NCBI RefSeq assembly: GCF_029846235.1
Contig: NZ_JARVWP010000004.1
Span: 62,001 to 126,000 of the forward strand
Source: Bradyrhizobium sp. CER78
GTDB taxonomy: Bacteria; Pseudomonadota; Alphaproteobacteria; Rhizobiales; Xanthobacteraceae
DNA length: 64,000 bases
Direction: 5' to 3'
This document shows, one piece after another, positions 1 to 9,494 of this stretch. A program made the translations under genes and the position numbers. Each line of letters starts with the position of its first letter. Within the stretch, counting starts at the first letter, position 1. The notes under the pieces are model-generated. The model was not told the origin of the DNA. It ran no database searches and worked only from the letters and a program-made list of their open reading frames with translations.

Positions 1-737
<737 letters not shown>

Positions 738-761
738 GCTGCATTTCTGAGTGAGTCCGAG

Positions 762-797
762 ACGGCGCCGTCATTCCTGACGGCGCCGTTTTCGTTT
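762..797 (+). terminator. Intrinsic terminator of gltA
   Basis: A perfect 12-bp inverted repeat (762-773 and 778-789) around a 4-nt loop is followed by TTTTCGTTT. The T tract lies only on the + strand side, so it ends gltA. The left arm also contains the stop codon of the convergent ArsR gene (771-773). Confidence 0.85.
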
Positions 798-1106
798 GCC
801 GCGCGCGACTTCGGTCGCGAGCGCATCGAGGCGCGGCAGCCAGAACGCCCTGAAGCGGTCGAGCCAGTCGTCGACCTCGCGCAGCCGCTGTGGCTCCACG
901 GCATAGATCCGGCGGGTACCGTCGGCGCGCACCGACGCGAAACCGGCCTCGCGCAGGATTCGCAGCTGCTGCGAGACCGCCGATTGCGTGATACCGAATT
1001 CGCGCTGCACGACGGCGACGACATCGCCCGAACTGTGCTCGCCGGTCGCCAGCAGCTCCAGGATGCGCCGGCGGACGGGATCGCCGAGGATGTCGAAGGC
1101 ATGCAC
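771..1106 (-). CDS. ArsR-family winged-helix transcriptional regulator
   Basis: A 111-residue DNA-binding repressor of the ArsR/SmtB fold. The N-terminus (FDILGDPVRRRILELLATGEHSSGDVV) is the usual helix 1-3 region, and FGITQSAVSQQLRILREAGFASVRADGTRRIYAV is the recognition helix plus beta-wing. The metal-binding ELCVCDL motif is absent, so this belongs to the non-metal group paired with SRPBCC genes. The start is GTG at 1106, because the nearby ATG (1100-1102) is out of frame. It begins 5 bp after the stop of the upstream SRPBCC gene, so the two are co-transcribed. It probably autoregulates through the 30-bp palindrome ahead of the operon. Confidence 0.9.
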   Translation of the reverse strand: MHAFDILGDPVRRRILELLATGEHSSGDVVAVVQREFGITQSAVSQQLRILREAGFASVRADGTRRIYAVEPQRLREVDDWLDRFRAFWLPRLDALATEVARGKRKRRRQE

Positions 1107-1111
1107 GCGCG

Positions 1112-1768
1112 CTAACCTCCGCCCGGCTCAGGCTCGCCGCAATAGAACGCCGTGGTGTTGGCCTCTGCGCGCCGCGCGGCGCTCTCGTCGGTCCCAGCCT
1201 TGATCGAAGCCCGGCACCAGTCTGCGCTGCTGCGGCGGATGAAATCCTTGCCGTCGTCCGAGCCGGGCCAGGCCGCGGCCGCCGCGCGGTCGAAAAGCTG
1301 TCCCGGCGCTGTGGCGAGGCACAAAGCGAGCCCCATCAAGGCGAGGTCCCAGCCAACGCCGACTGCGCCAGGCCCATAGCGGTCCCAGAAGTCACCTTCG
1401 ATGAGCGAGAGATGCTCAAGTTCCAGACGGGTTCCTCTGGAACCGTCATCAGCCAAGGTTACGGTCAACCAGCTGACGGTGCCCATCGCCTCCCAAGTCA
1501 CGGCAAGCCGGCGCGGCGGCTCACACGTCGTGATCTCGCCGCCCGCCTGGCCCTGGAACTGGTAGCGGCCGCCGAGCTTCAGATCGCCCGAGATCGGCAG
1601 AAACCAGCGTGGAATGCGCTCGGGATTGGTCAGCGCGTCCCAGAGATCGGCAATGTCGGTGTCGTAGCTGCGCGTTGCAATCACCGCCCGCGCCGGTTTG
1701 CCGTCGCGCTCCCGGACGGCGACTTCACGAACGACGGCTCCGACATAGGCGACAGGATCGATCTTCAT
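1112..1768 (-). CDS. SRPBCC (AHSA1/Bet v 1-like) domain protein
   Basis: A START-like hydrophobic-ligand-binding protein of the AHSA1 type. Residues about 25-150 hold the domain, with an ATRSYDTDIADLWDALTNP start helix, an IPRWFLPI segment and a WDLALMGLALCLA C-terminal helix. A 60-residue tail continues beyond the usual domain end. An ATG also exists at 1780, but the ATG at 1768 has a GGAG ribosome-binding site 7 nt upstream while the 1780 codon has none and would lie 7 nt from the operator, so 1768 is preferred (218 aa). It is first gene of a two-gene unit with an ArsR regulator, a common bacterial pairing. Substrate unknown. Confidence 0.82.
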   Translation of the reverse strand: MKIDPVAYVGAVVREVAVRERDGKPARAVIATRSYDTDIADLWDALTNPERIPRWFLPISGDLKLGGRYQFQGQAGGEITTCEPPRRLAVTWEAMGTVSWLTVTLADDGSRGTRLELEHLSLIEGDFWDRYGPGAVGVGWDLALMGLALCLATAPGQLFDRAAAAAWPGSDDGKDFIRRSSADWCRASIKAGTDESAARRAEANTTAFYCGEPEPGGG

Positions 1769-1787
1769 GGAGGGCTCCATAGCAATA

Positions 1788-1817
1788 TTAGATAACGCTA
1801 ATATTAGCGTAGTCTAA
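1788..1817. promoter_or_regulatory. 30-bp palindromic operator and promoter of the SRPBCC-arsR unit
   Basis: The 16-bp core at 1795-1810 is a perfect palindrome (ACGCTAAT and its complement) and is flanked by TTAGA (1788-1792) and TCTAA (1813-1817), which are also mirror images. Only 2 positions per half fail to match. A minus-strand promoter with TTGCCT, about 18 nt, then TAATAT would place its -10 inside the palindrome, as expected for a repressor site. It starts 19 bp upstream of the preferred SRPBCC start. Confidence 0.7.
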
Positions 1818-1882
1818 ATATTCGAGGCAAGCGGAACCGTTGCGGCGGTATATCGCCGCTGAATGAAGACATGATCGATTGG

Positions 1883-3061
1883 CTAGGTCGGACGCCGGCC
1901 CAGTTCGGCCAGCACGATGTCGGCGGCGCGGACGCTCGGCGGCTGGTCGCCGGTCGACATCTTGCCGTCCATCGTCGCGAACGCCACCAGCTGCCGCAGA
2001 CGCTCCGGTGAATCCTTGATCACGTCGACCAGCGCCTGCGCGAGCTTGTCCGGGGTGCAGTTCTCCTGCAGGAACTCCGGGATGATGTCGCTGCCGATCA
2101 CGAGATTGGCGAGGATCACCGACGACACCCGGATCGCGCGGCGCAGGATGAACGCCTCGGCGGCGCCGACGCGATAGGCCGTCACCATCGGAATCCCTGA
2201 CAGTGCGAGCTCCAGCGTCACCGTGCCCGACTTCGCGAGCGCCGCGCGCGCCACGCGAAATGCGGCGCGTTTCTCGGTCTCGCCGATCGCGAGCCGCGGC
2301 GCCACCGGCCAGGACGCGACGCCTTCACGCACCATCAGCTCGAGATGCGGCATGGTGGGAAGCACGAGCTCGAAAGGGATTTGCTGGCTGAGCTGGCCGA
2401 GCGCGGCGCCGAACAGCGCCAGATGATGCCTGATCTCGCTGCGCCGGCTTCCGGGCAGAACCAGCAGAACCGGCGGCTGCGCGTCGCGCCGCCTCTGCTC
2501 CTCCTCGTTCGGCCGCAGCGAGGCGAGCTGCTCGGTCAAGGGATGGCCGACATAGCTGCATGGCGGTCCCTGCAGCTCGCGATACTCCTCCGGCTCGAAC
2601 GGCAGCAGCGCGAGCACATGATCGACATAGCCGCGCATCGCGCGCGCCCTGCCCGGCCGCCAGGCCCAGACCGACGGCGACACGTAATCGACGATCGGAA
2701 TGTCCGGATTGCGCGCGCGAACGCGGCGGGCGACGCGATGCGTGAAGTCGGGGCTGTCGATGATGACCAGCATGTCGGGCGGATCGGCGAGCACGGCGCC
2801 GGCGGTACGGCTGATCAACCGCAGGATTTTCGGCAATTGCTTCACGACCGCGGAAAGGCCGACGATCGAGAGTTCTTCGATCGGGAATAGCGTGTCGATG
2901 CCCTCACCTGTCATCGCCCGGCCACCGACGCCGGAAAACTGCACGGCATCGCCGAGCCGCTGGCGCAGCACCTTCATCAGCGCCGCGCCGAGGCGGTCAC
3001 CGGATTCCTCGGTCGCGATGAGGAAGACCTTGCGGCCGGTGCTGGGACTGCGCGCCTGCAT
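1883..3061 (-). CDS. lpxB: Lipid-A-disaccharide synthase
   Basis: A GT19 glycosyltransferase, peripheral to the inner membrane. It joins UDP-2,3-diacylglucosamine to lipid X to form the tetraacyl disaccharide of lipid A. The 392-residue protein shows the family N-terminus (KVFLIATEESGDRLGAALM), an IDSPDFTHRVARRVR segment, the YVSPSVWAWRPGRA motif and a C-terminal LVLPGSRRSEIRHHLALF nucleotide-binding segment. Its ATG overlaps the TGA of lpxI by one base, so translation is coupled. It is the last gene of lpxA-lpxI-lpxB. No clear poly-T terminator follows it. Confidence 0.96.
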   Translation of the reverse strand: MQARSPSTGRKVFLIATEESGDRLGAALMKVLRQRLGDAVQFSGVGGRAMTGEGIDTLFPIEELSIVGLSAVVKQLPKILRLISRTAGAVLADPPDMLVIIDSPDFTHRVARRVRARNPDIPIVDYVSPSVWAWRPGRARAMRGYVDHVLALLPFEPEEYRELQGPPCSYVGHPLTEQLASLRPNEEEQRRRDAQPPVLLVLPGSRRSEIRHHLALFGAALGQLSQQIPFELVLPTMPHLELMVREGVASWPVAPRLAIGETEKRAAFRVARAALAKSGTVTLELALSGIPMVTAYRVGAAEAFILRRAIRVSSVILANLVIGSDIIPEFLQENCTPDKLAQALVDVIKDSPERLRQLVAFATMDGKMSTGDQPPSVRAADIVLAELGRRPT

Positions 3062-3930
3062 CAGCCCGCCAGCCCGATGACGAACAGCCCCTTGGCGTCT
3101 GCGGCCTCGATCAGGGCCTGAGGTTCGGCGGCAAGCGTATTGCCGGCAATCACGGCGATCCCGGCGATCCCCGCCGCTGCCGCGCCCTCGACCGTGCGCG
3201 GACCGATGGTCGGCAGATCGAAGCGCAGATCCTGCTTGCTCTTCGGCGCCTTCACCAGCACGCCGCGGCCGGCCTTGGCACGGATCCGCCCCTCGGCACG
3301 CAGCCGCGCTACGCGCGCGAGCAGCCCGTCGGTGCCTTCGATGTCTTCAACCGCAACCACGTGACCGTCGATCACCACGGCCGCCTGGCCGATGTCGAAC
3401 GGCCCGAGCGCGTCGAGCACGCCGCGGCCGCGCGCGATGTCGGCGAGCGCTGCACTGTCCGGCGACGCGCGCGTCACGGCGCCCTCCGGCATCAGCAGAT
3501 CGGGCGCGACATCCTTGATCCCGACCATACGAAATCCCTGCTGCTCAAGGATGCGGCCGACGCTCGACAGCAAATGATCGTCGCCGCCGCGAAACGCGCG
3601 CACGACATGACCAAGCAGGCGTAGCGTCCCCCAGTCGAGCCGGATCTCCGACAGCGCCGGACGCACCAGGGTGCCAATGAAGATCAGGTCGCGGCAGCCC
3701 TCGTCGCGGAACAGCCGGGTCGCCCGTCCGAGTTGGCCGACCGAGATCCAGCGATGACGAAACTTCTGCAGGCGCGCGGGATCGCAGGCGCCGCGCAACG
3801 CGAACAGCACCGGCGTGATGCCACGCGCGGTGAGCTGATCGGCGACCGCAAACGGCATGGCGCCGCCGCCGGCGATCACGCCGACGGGCGAGGAAAGCGA
3901 GGGAGCCGCTGACGTCATGCTGGCGGCCAT
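3061..3930 (-). CDS. lpxI: UDP-2,3-diacylglucosamine pyrophosphatase, LpxI type (DUF1009)
   Basis: Hydrolyses UDP-2,3-diacylglucosamine to lipid X and UMP, feeding LpxB. LpxI replaces the unrelated LpxH in alphaproteobacteria. The 289-residue protein has the N-terminal VGVIAGGGAMPFAVADQL motif and the conserved C-terminal part with KAPKSKQDLRFDLPTIGPRTVEGA followed by GIAVIAGNTLAAE. A second in-frame ATG at 3918 could also be the start. It lies between lpxA (7-bp gap) and lpxB (1-bp overlap). Confidence 0.95.
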   Translation of the reverse strand: MAASMTSAAPSLSSPVGVIAGGGAMPFAVADQLTARGITPVLFALRGACDPARLQKFRHRWISVGQLGRATRLFRDEGCRDLIFIGTLVRPALSEIRLDWGTLRLLGHVVRAFRGGDDHLLSSVGRILEQQGFRMVGIKDVAPDLLMPEGAVTRASPDSAALADIARGRGVLDALGPFDIGQAAVVIDGHVVAVEDIEGTDGLLARVARLRAEGRIRAKAGRGVLVKAPKSKQDLRFDLPTIGPRTVEGAAAAGIAGIAVIAGNTLAAEPQALIEAADAKGLFVIGLAG

Positions 3931-3937
3931 CCCCTGC

Positions 3938-4732
3938 TCAATTGGTATCGGCGGGAAGACAGAGCGGCCGCAGCTTGCCGCCCTCGATGAAGGTGAGGAT
4001 TTCCGCGATCGCGGGATCCTCGTCCGCCAGCGGCTGCACCGATGCCAGCCGCTCGGCGAAGATGCCGGGGCCGTGGAACAGCTTTTGATAGAACGCGCGC
4101 ACCGTTGCGAGCCGCGCCTTGGTGAACTGGCGGCGTCGCATGCCGATGATGTTGAGGCCTTCGAGGACCGCGTACTGGCCGTTGGCCAATCCGAACGGGA
4201 TGATGTCGCCGCGCACGCCGCAGACGCCGCCGATCATCACCTGCGAACCGACGCGGGTGAACTGGTGTACCGCCGACAGGCCGCCGATATAGACGAAGTC
4301 GCCGATCTCGCAGTGGCCGCCCAGCGTCGCTGATGTCGCGAAGATCACGCCGTTGCCGACCATGCAGTCATGGCCGACATGGCTGTTGTTCATGAAGAAG
4401 CCGCGATCGCCGACGCGGGTGAGCCCGCCGCCCTTGATCGTGCCGACGTTCATCGTGACGCCCTCGCGGATCGTGCAGGCTTCGCCGACTTCGAGACGGG
4501 TCGGCTCGCCGCGATAGCTGAGATCCTGCGGCGGCCCGCCGAGCGCGGCAAACGGCGAGATGACGCAGCCGGCGCCAATCTTGGTATGCCCGCTGACCGT
4601 GACGTGCGCGATCAGCTTGCAGTTCTCACCGAGCACGACATTGGGGCCGATGATGCAGTACGGACCGATCTCGGTGCCGGCCCCGATCACAGCGCCATCC
4701 GCAATCCGCGCAGTGGGGTCGATCATGCTCAT
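3938..4732 (-). CDS. lpxA: UDP-N-acetylglucosamine O-acyltransferase
   Basis: Catalyses the first step of lipid A synthesis: transfer of a 3-hydroxyacyl chain from ACP to the 3-OH of UDP-GlcNAc. The 264 residues form a left-handed beta-helix of hexapeptide repeats ([LIV]-G-x4, for example IGAGTEIGPYCIIGPNVVLGE) followed by a helical C-terminal domain (GMRRRQFTKARLATVRAFYQKLF). The catalytic His lies in the NSHVGHDCMVGN segment. A second in-frame ATG lies two codons downstream. It heads lpxA-lpxI-lpxB, and the gene upstream is on the opposite strand, so it must have its own promoter or be reached by read-through from fabZ. Confidence 0.96.
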   Translation of the reverse strand: MSMIDPTARIADGAVIGAGTEIGPYCIIGPNVVLGENCKLIAHVTVSGHTKIGAGCVISPFAALGGPPQDLSYRGEPTRLEVGEACTIREGVTMNVGTIKGGGLTRVGDRGFFMNNSHVGHDCMVGNGVIFATSATLGGHCEIGDFVYIGGLSAVHQFTRVGSQVMIGGVCGVRGDIIPFGLANGQYAVLEGLNIIGMRRRQFTKARLATVRAFYQKLFHGPGIFAERLASVQPLADEDPAIAEILTFIEGGKLRPLCLPADTN

Positions 4733-4817
4733 GAAGTTTTCGATCCGGAATTCGTTAAAGGCGCCAAGGTACTATCAAGGCACAATGCTGTCGATTTGGG
4801 CGGTCGTTAGCGCGACT

Positions 4818-4845
4818 TTGACCGCCCTGTCCAGTGACGTATCAT
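4818..4845 (+). promoter_or_regulatory. Putative promoter of the KTSC gene
   Basis: TTGACC (4818-4823), a 16-nt spacer and TATCAT (4840-4845) make a good sigma-70-type promoter on the + strand. The predicted transcription start, near 4852, rules out the ATG at 4844 as the start codon and favours the ATG at 4883. Confidence 0.45.
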
Positions 4846-4882
4846 GACGGCCTGTTGCAAACGAGAAGGTCGCAACCGATCC

Positions 4883-5206
4883 ATGGTCCGGGCCGCCGCG
4901 CTGATCCTCAGCCTGCTCTCTGCGCCGATCGGCCCGGAGACCGTCGACCTCGGCAACAGCACGACGGTCGATCTCTCGCGCTTCGACTGCCGCGATATCA
5001 ATCGCAGCACGATCGTCCAGCGCGTCTGCTACAGCGTGGCCGAACGCACGCTGCTGGTCGCAGTCAGAGGCAGCTACCAGCACTATTGCGGCGTGCCTAC
5101 TGAAACCTACGACGCGCTGATGATCGCACCATCGATGGGCGTCTTCCTCAACCGCGTCCTGCGCATCGCCGGCGCGGATGGTCGGTACACCTGCCGGACG
5201 TCGTGA
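4883..5206 (+). CDS. KTSC-domain protein, probably exported
   Basis: A small (107-residue) protein of unknown function. The C-terminal two thirds match the KTSC pattern: a hydrophobic strand with R, then YSVAERTLLVAVRGSYQHYCGVPTETYDALMIAPSMGVFLNRVLR. The N-terminus, MVRAAALILSLLSAPIGP, looks like a short signal peptide or membrane anchor. Four Cys in the mature part suggest a periplasmic protein with disulfides. The ATG at 4883 is chosen because the one at 4844 overlaps the predicted -10 box. It is transcribed against its neighbours, in the gap between fabZ and lpxA. Its function cannot be given. Confidence 0.75.
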   Translation: MVRAAALILSLLSAPIGPETVDLGNSTTVDLSRFDCRDINRSTIVQRVCYSVAERTLLVAVRGSYQHYCGVPTETYDALMIAPSMGVFLNRVLRIAGADGRYTCRTS

Positions 5207-5222
5207 GCCCGGCGAAAGCGCT

Positions 5223-5681
5223 TTAGTCCGTCAGCATCGCGCCGACATCGGCCTCGGCGACCACCTGGCCGTTGACCTTGGCATCGCCGTGAAACCACCA
5301 CATCGTCTTGCGGCGGCCGAGCGAGCGCATGTGATACTCGATGGTGTCGCCCGGCATCACCGGCTTCCTGAACTTGCACTTGTCGATGGTGAGGAAATAC
5401 ACCGCGCGCGGCTTCTCGGTGCCCTCCACCGACTTGATTCCGATCACGCCGGCGGTCTGCGCCATCGCCTCGATCATCATGACGCCGGGATAAACCGGGC
5501 GCTCCGGGAAATGTCCCTGGAACGGCGGCTCGTTGAAGGTGACGTTCTTGATGCCGATGCCGCTGTAGTCGGTGCGGATCTTGATCACGCGGTCGATCAG
5601 CAACATCGGAAAGCGATGCGGGAGCGTCTTCAGGATATCGTTGATATCCACCAGCTCGAATTTGACCGGTGCCTCCTCCAT
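5223..5681 (-). CDS. fabZ: 3-hydroxyacyl-[ACP] dehydratase FabZ
   Basis: Dehydrates 3-hydroxyacyl-ACP in fatty-acid elongation and competes with LpxA/LpxD for the same substrates. The 152-residue hot-dog-fold protein has the catalytic His in [13 protein letters not shown] and the catalytic Glu in [17 protein letters not shown]. The ATG at 5681 shares a base with the lpxD stop (TGATG overlap), so translation is coupled. Upstream in-frame codons to 5753 would run deep into lpxD and are rejected as the start. Confidence 0.96.
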   Translation of the reverse strand: MEEAPVKFELVDINDILKTLPHRFPMLLIDRVIKIRTDYSGIGIKNVTFNEPPFQGHFPERPVYPGVMMIEAMAQTAGVIGIKSVEGTEKPRAVYFLTIDKCKFRKPVMPGDTIEYHMRSLGRRKTMWWFHGDAKVNGQVVAEADVGAMLTD

Positions 5682-6742
5682 CACTCCTGTTCCTTGCCCT
5701 TGGCTTCGTTGTCGCGCACCAGGCGCTCCACTGCGATAATTTCCCTGAACCACTGCTTGGTCGGCTTAGCGAAATGCCCGCCCCAGCGGCCATTGGCCGG
5801 GATATCGTCCTTGACCGCACTCATCGCCGTCACTTGGGCGCCGTCGCCGATCTTGAGGTGGTTGTTGATGCCCACCTTGGCGCCGAGCGCGACATTGTCG
5901 CCGATCGTCAGACTGCCGGCGAGCCCGATCTGGGCCGCGAGCAGGCAGTGCCGGCCGATGGTGACATTGTGGCCGATCTGGACCTGATTGTCGATTTTGG
6001 TGCCCTCGCCGATCACGGTGTCGCGCAGGGAACCGCGGTCGATGGTCGAGGCGGCGCCGACCTCGACATTGTTCTGGATCACCACGCGGCCGGTCTGCGG
6101 TACCTTCACGTGGCCTTTGGGCCCGAAGAAGATGAAGCCGTAGCCGTCCTGGCCGATATTGCAGGCGGGGTGGATCAGGACGTTGTTGCCGATCAGCGCG
6201 AACTGAATGGTGGTCTTGGCGCCGACATTGCAGTCGCGGCCGATCTTCACGTCGGCACCGATCACTGCGCCGGCGCCGATGATGGTGCCCGAGCCGATCT
6301 CGACCCGCGGGCCGATCACGACCAGCGGATCAACGATGACACCGTCCTCGAGACGTGCAGTCGGATCGATGATCGCCGACGGGGCGATCCCCTCGGTATC
6401 GAACCAGGATTGCGGGCGCAGCGCATCGGCGTGCCATTCGCGGGCAAGCTCGACGAACACCTGGAACGGCTTTGCGGCGCGCAGCACGGCGGTGCCCTTC
6501 GGCACCTGCGCCTCGAAGCGCGGGCTGACCAGGCAGGCGCCGGCCTTGGTCGCGGCAAGCTGGTCGGCGTATTTGAGATTGTCGAAAAACGCGAGATGCA
6601 TCGGACCGGCCTCGTCGAGCGAGGCCAGCCCCCTGATCTCATGCGCGCCCCTTTCGGGGTCGACCAGTTGCGCCTTCGTCAGCGCGGCTATTTCAGCCAG
6701 CGATGACGAAGGAGGACTCTTGAAGAAGATCGGCTGCGCCAT
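5681..6742 (-). CDS. lpxD: UDP-3-O-(3-hydroxyacyl)glucosamine N-acyltransferase
   Basis: Adds the second hydroxyacyl chain (N-linked) in lipid A synthesis. The 353 residues consist of an N-terminal uridine-binding domain (to about 110), a long hexapeptide-repeat beta-helix (for example [22 protein letters not shown]) and a short C-terminal helix ending [16 protein letters not shown]. The catalytic His is in the HNVTIGRH stretch. It starts 32 bp after the bamA stop and overlaps fabZ by one base, so bamA-lpxD-fabZ form one transcript. Confidence 0.96.
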   Translation of the reverse strand: MAQPIFFKSPPSSSLAEIAALTKAQLVDPERGAHEIRGLASLDEAGPMHLAFFDNLKYADQLAATKAGACLVSPRFEAQVPKGTAVLRAAKPFQVFVELAREWHADALRPQSWFDTEGIAPSAIIDPTARLEDGVIVDPLVVIGPRVEIGSGTIIGAGAVIGADVKIGRDCNVGAKTTIQFALIGNNVLIHPACNIGQDGYGFIFFGPKGHVKVPQTGRVVIQNNVEVGAASTIDRGSLRDTVIGEGTKIDNQVQIGHNVTIGRHCLLAAQIGLAGSLTIGDNVALGAKVGINNHLKIGDGAQVTAMSAVKDDIPANGRWGGHFAKPTKQWFREIIAVERLVRDNEAKGKEQE

Positions 6743-6774
6743 TCCATCCGTCGCAGTCCGGCCGGGTCGCGGTG

Positions 6775-9324
6775 TTAGAAAGTCGTACCGCCACCAAACC
6801 GGAATTCTTGCACGCGGTCATACGCACCCTTGGTCAGCGGTATCGCGTAGTCGAAGCGCAGCGGACCAAACGGCGACTGCCAGATCAGGCCGACACCGAC
6901 CGAGGTACGAACGACCTTGCTGTCGTCATAGCTTAGACCAAGGCAGGTGCCTGGAGTCGGCGGGTTGTTCGTCGGCTTGATGCAGCCAGGCTGATTGACT
7001 TCGCCCGTCGCCGCCCACGAGGTCGGGCCCTTGTAGTCGTACAGCCCGCCGGCGTCGGCGTAGACCGCGCCCTTGAGCCCGACTTCCTTCGGCAGGAACC
7101 AGAACGGCATCTGCAGTTCCGCCGACACGCCCCAGTACTTGGTGCCGCCGATGGCGTCCATGGTGCCGTACGGGTTGATGTCACGCGGACCGATACCGTT
7201 CGGCGCGAAGCCGCGGACCAGGTTCGGGCCCATCTGGAAGTGATCCAGCATACGCAGCTCGTCGCTGCCGAGCTTGTTCAGGATGCCGCCCTGCGCGTGG
7301 ATCACGCCGACGATGTCGGAGACCAGCGGGGTGTAGTACTTCGCGTCGATCGCGGACTTGATGTAGCTGACGTCGCCACCGACACCGGCGAAGTCCTGCT
7401 TGAAGTCGACGATCAGACCGTCGGTCGGGTTCTTGTTGTTGTCGAGGGTGTTGTAGTTGAGCGTGTAGCCGAGCGCCGAGGTCAGCGTCTTGCCACCCGC
7501 CAGCTCCTTGCGGACCGGCAGCGAGGCTTCGCCGTCGGAGAAGCAGCCGAGACCATTGGTCGACACCAGGCTGATCCCGTTCAGGTTCGCGTAGGCAGGG
7601 CTCGGATTGAACGCCGGATTGGGAGTTACACCGTCAGCGAGGAATGGATTGTTGTTACAGTTGTTCAGCGTCGACGGCAGGGTGATTTCCTGCTGATAGA
7701 CCGAGTAACGCAGCTGCAGCGACAGATCTTCCCGCAGGCTGAAGCCGAGCCGCGGGCTGAAGCCCAGTGTCTTGGTGCCGTAGGCGATGTAGCTGTTGGA
7801 CAGCTGCTGGCGCTGGTAGAAATCGAGGCCGAGCGCGACGCGGTAATCGAGCAGATAGGGCTCGACGAACGACAGCGAGTAACCGCGGGCGTACTGGCCG
7901 TAGGTCACCGAGGCCTTTGCGAACAGGCCGCGGCCGAGCAGGTTGCGCTCGGAGACGCTGACTTCGGCCAGCGCGCCATCGGTGGTCGAATAGCCGCCCG
8001 ACACCGAGAAGTCGCCGGTCGACTTCTCCTCGAGATCGACGATCAGGATGACGCGATCGCTGGAGGACCCGGGCTCGGTGGTGATCTTCACGGTCTTGAA
8101 GAAGTCGAGGTTCTTCAGCCGGCGCTCGGCACGATCGACCAGCGCACGGTTGTAGGCATCGCCTTCCGAGATATCGAACTCACGGCGGATCACGTAGTCG
8201 CGCGTGCGGCTGTTGCCGCGGATGTTGATGCGCTCGATATAGGTGCGCGGACCTTCATCGATCGCGAAGGTGATCGACACCGTGTGATTGTCGAAATTGC
8301 GATCGCCGCGCGGCCGAACCACCGCGAACGCGTAGCCGCGGCGGGACGCCTCGATCTGCATCTCCTCGACCGACTTCTCCAGCGCCTCGGCGTTGTAGAG
8401 CGAGCCGACATTGACGCGCGAATAGGAGCGCAGCGCGTTCGGATCGAGCGTGTTGATCGACGAGGTGAAGTTGACGGAGGCGACGCGGTACTGCTGGCCT
8501 TCCTCGATCTTGAAGGTGACCAGGAAGCCCTTCTTGTCGGGATCGTATTCGGTCAGCGCGGCCACAACCTGGACGTCGGCATAGCCGTTCTTGAGGTAGA
8601 AGCGGCGCAGCAGGTCACGGTCGGCCTCGACCCGGTCGGGGTCGTAGACGTCGTTGCCGCCAAGGAAGCTCAGCAGATTCGATTCGCGGGTCTTGATGAC
8701 GTCGCGCAGACGGGATGCCGAATAGGCATTGTTGCCGATGAACTCGATCGACCGCACGCCGGTCTTCACGCCTTCATTGATCTCGAAGATCAGGTCGACG
8801 CGGTTGTTCGGCTGCTCGATGATCTGCGGATTGACCCGCACGTCGTAGCGGCCGGACCGACGGTAGATTTCGGCGATGCGCAGCGCATCCGACTGCACCA
8901 TCGGACGCGAGAAGGTGCCGCGCGGCTTGGACTGGACTTCGGCGGTGAGTTGCTCGTCCTTGACCTTCTTGTTGCCTTCGAAGGCAACGCGGCCAATCAC
9001 CGGGTTCTCGACCACGACCACGACGAGGCGTCCGCCCCGCTGGTCAATATGGACGTCCTGGAACAGACCGGTCTCGATCAGCGCCTTCAGACCGTCGTCG
9101 ATCTGGGCCTGGCCCAGCCGACCGCCCGGTCCGGGATGGAAATAGGAGCGGATGGTTTCGAGCTCGACGCGGCGGTTCCCCTCCACCGTGATCGAATCAA
9201 CCGTCTGCGCATACGCAGGCGCAGACACAGCTACGGCCGACAGAGTGGCCGCCACCGGCGCGGCGAACATGACCAAGGCGGCGAACAAGCCCCCCCTCAC
9301 TCGCATTCCAAACATCATGCGCAA
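6775..9324 (-). CDS. bamA: Outer-membrane protein assembly factor BamA
   Basis: The Omp85-family core of the BAM complex, which folds beta-barrel proteins into the outer membrane. The 849-residue precursor has a signal peptide ending ...VSAPAYA before [15 protein letters not shown]. Five POTRA domains follow (to about residue 435; repeats of the type I..I.GN.......I). The 16-strand barrel ends in Phe (FRFGGGTTF), the usual beta-signal. The conserved VRGF motif of barrel loop 6 is seen as [15 protein letters not shown] second ATG lies three codons downstream of the chosen start. It follows rseP after 170 bp that contain a hairpin. Confidence 0.97.
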   Translation of the reverse strand: MRMMFGMRVRGGLFAALVMFAAPVAATLSAVAVSAPAYAQTVDSITVEGNRRVELETIRSYFHPGPGGRLGQAQIDDGLKALIETGLFQDVHIDQRGGRLVVVVVENPVIGRVAFEGNKKVKDEQLTAEVQSKPRGTFSRPMVQSDALRIAEIYRRSGRYDVRVNPQIIEQPNNRVDLIFEINEGVKTGVRSIEFIGNNAYSASRLRDVIKTRESNLLSFLGGNDVYDPDRVEADRDLLRRFYLKNGYADVQVVAALTEYDPDKKGFLVTFKIEEGQQYRVASVNFTSSINTLDPNALRSYSRVNVGSLYNAEALEKSVEEMQIEASRRGYAFAVVRPRGDRNFDNHTVSITFAIDEGPRTYIERINIRGNSRTRDYVIRREFDISEGDAYNRALVDRAERRLKNLDFFKTVKITTEPGSSSDRVILIVDLEEKSTGDFSVSGGYSTTDGALAEVSVSERNLLGRGLFAKASVTYGQYARGYSLSFVEPYLLDYRVALGLDFYQRQQLSNSYIAYGTKTLGFSPRLGFSLREDLSLQLRYSVYQQEITLPSTLNNCNNNPFLADGVTPNPAFNPSPAYANLNGISLVSTNGLGCFSDGEASLPVRKELAGGKTLTSALGYTLNYNTLDNNKNPTDGLIVDFKQDFAGVGGDVSYIKSAIDAKYYTPLVSDIVGVIHAQGGILNKLGSDELRMLDHFQMGPNLVRGFAPNGIGPRDINPYGTMDAIGGTKYWGVSAELQMPFWFLPKEVGLKGAVYADAGGLYDYKGPTSWAATGEVNQPGCIKPTNNPPTPGTCLGLSYDDSKVVRTSVGVGLIWQSPFGPLRFDYAIPLTKGAYDRVQEFRFGGGTTF

Positions 9325-9456
9325 CGCGCCCTTATCTTAACGATGCCAAGTCGTTCCCCAACGACCCGACAGATTCCCAACCTGCCGCTCAGCTTGTAGC
9401 CAAATTTGCCAAGGGGGCAAACTTACTAGAGCTGAACATTTCCATTTTCGTTCCAA

Positions 9457-9478
9457 GACGTTGCCCATTGGCAACGTC
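9457..9478. repeat. Perfect hairpin between rseP and bamA
   Basis: A 9-bp perfect inverted repeat (GACGTTGCC, 9457-9465, and its complement 9470-9478) with a 4-nt loop lies just after the rseP stop. No poly-T run follows on the minus strand, so it may be a partial terminator, an mRNA-stability element or a protein-binding site. Confidence 0.5.
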
Positions 9479-9494
9479 ACAGAAAAGCCCCGTT

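Noticed and set aside
7240..9399. A 719-codon open frame on the + strand opposite bamA
   Set aside because: Antisense mirror of bamA with repetitive Val/Asp/Ala content and no recognisable domain.
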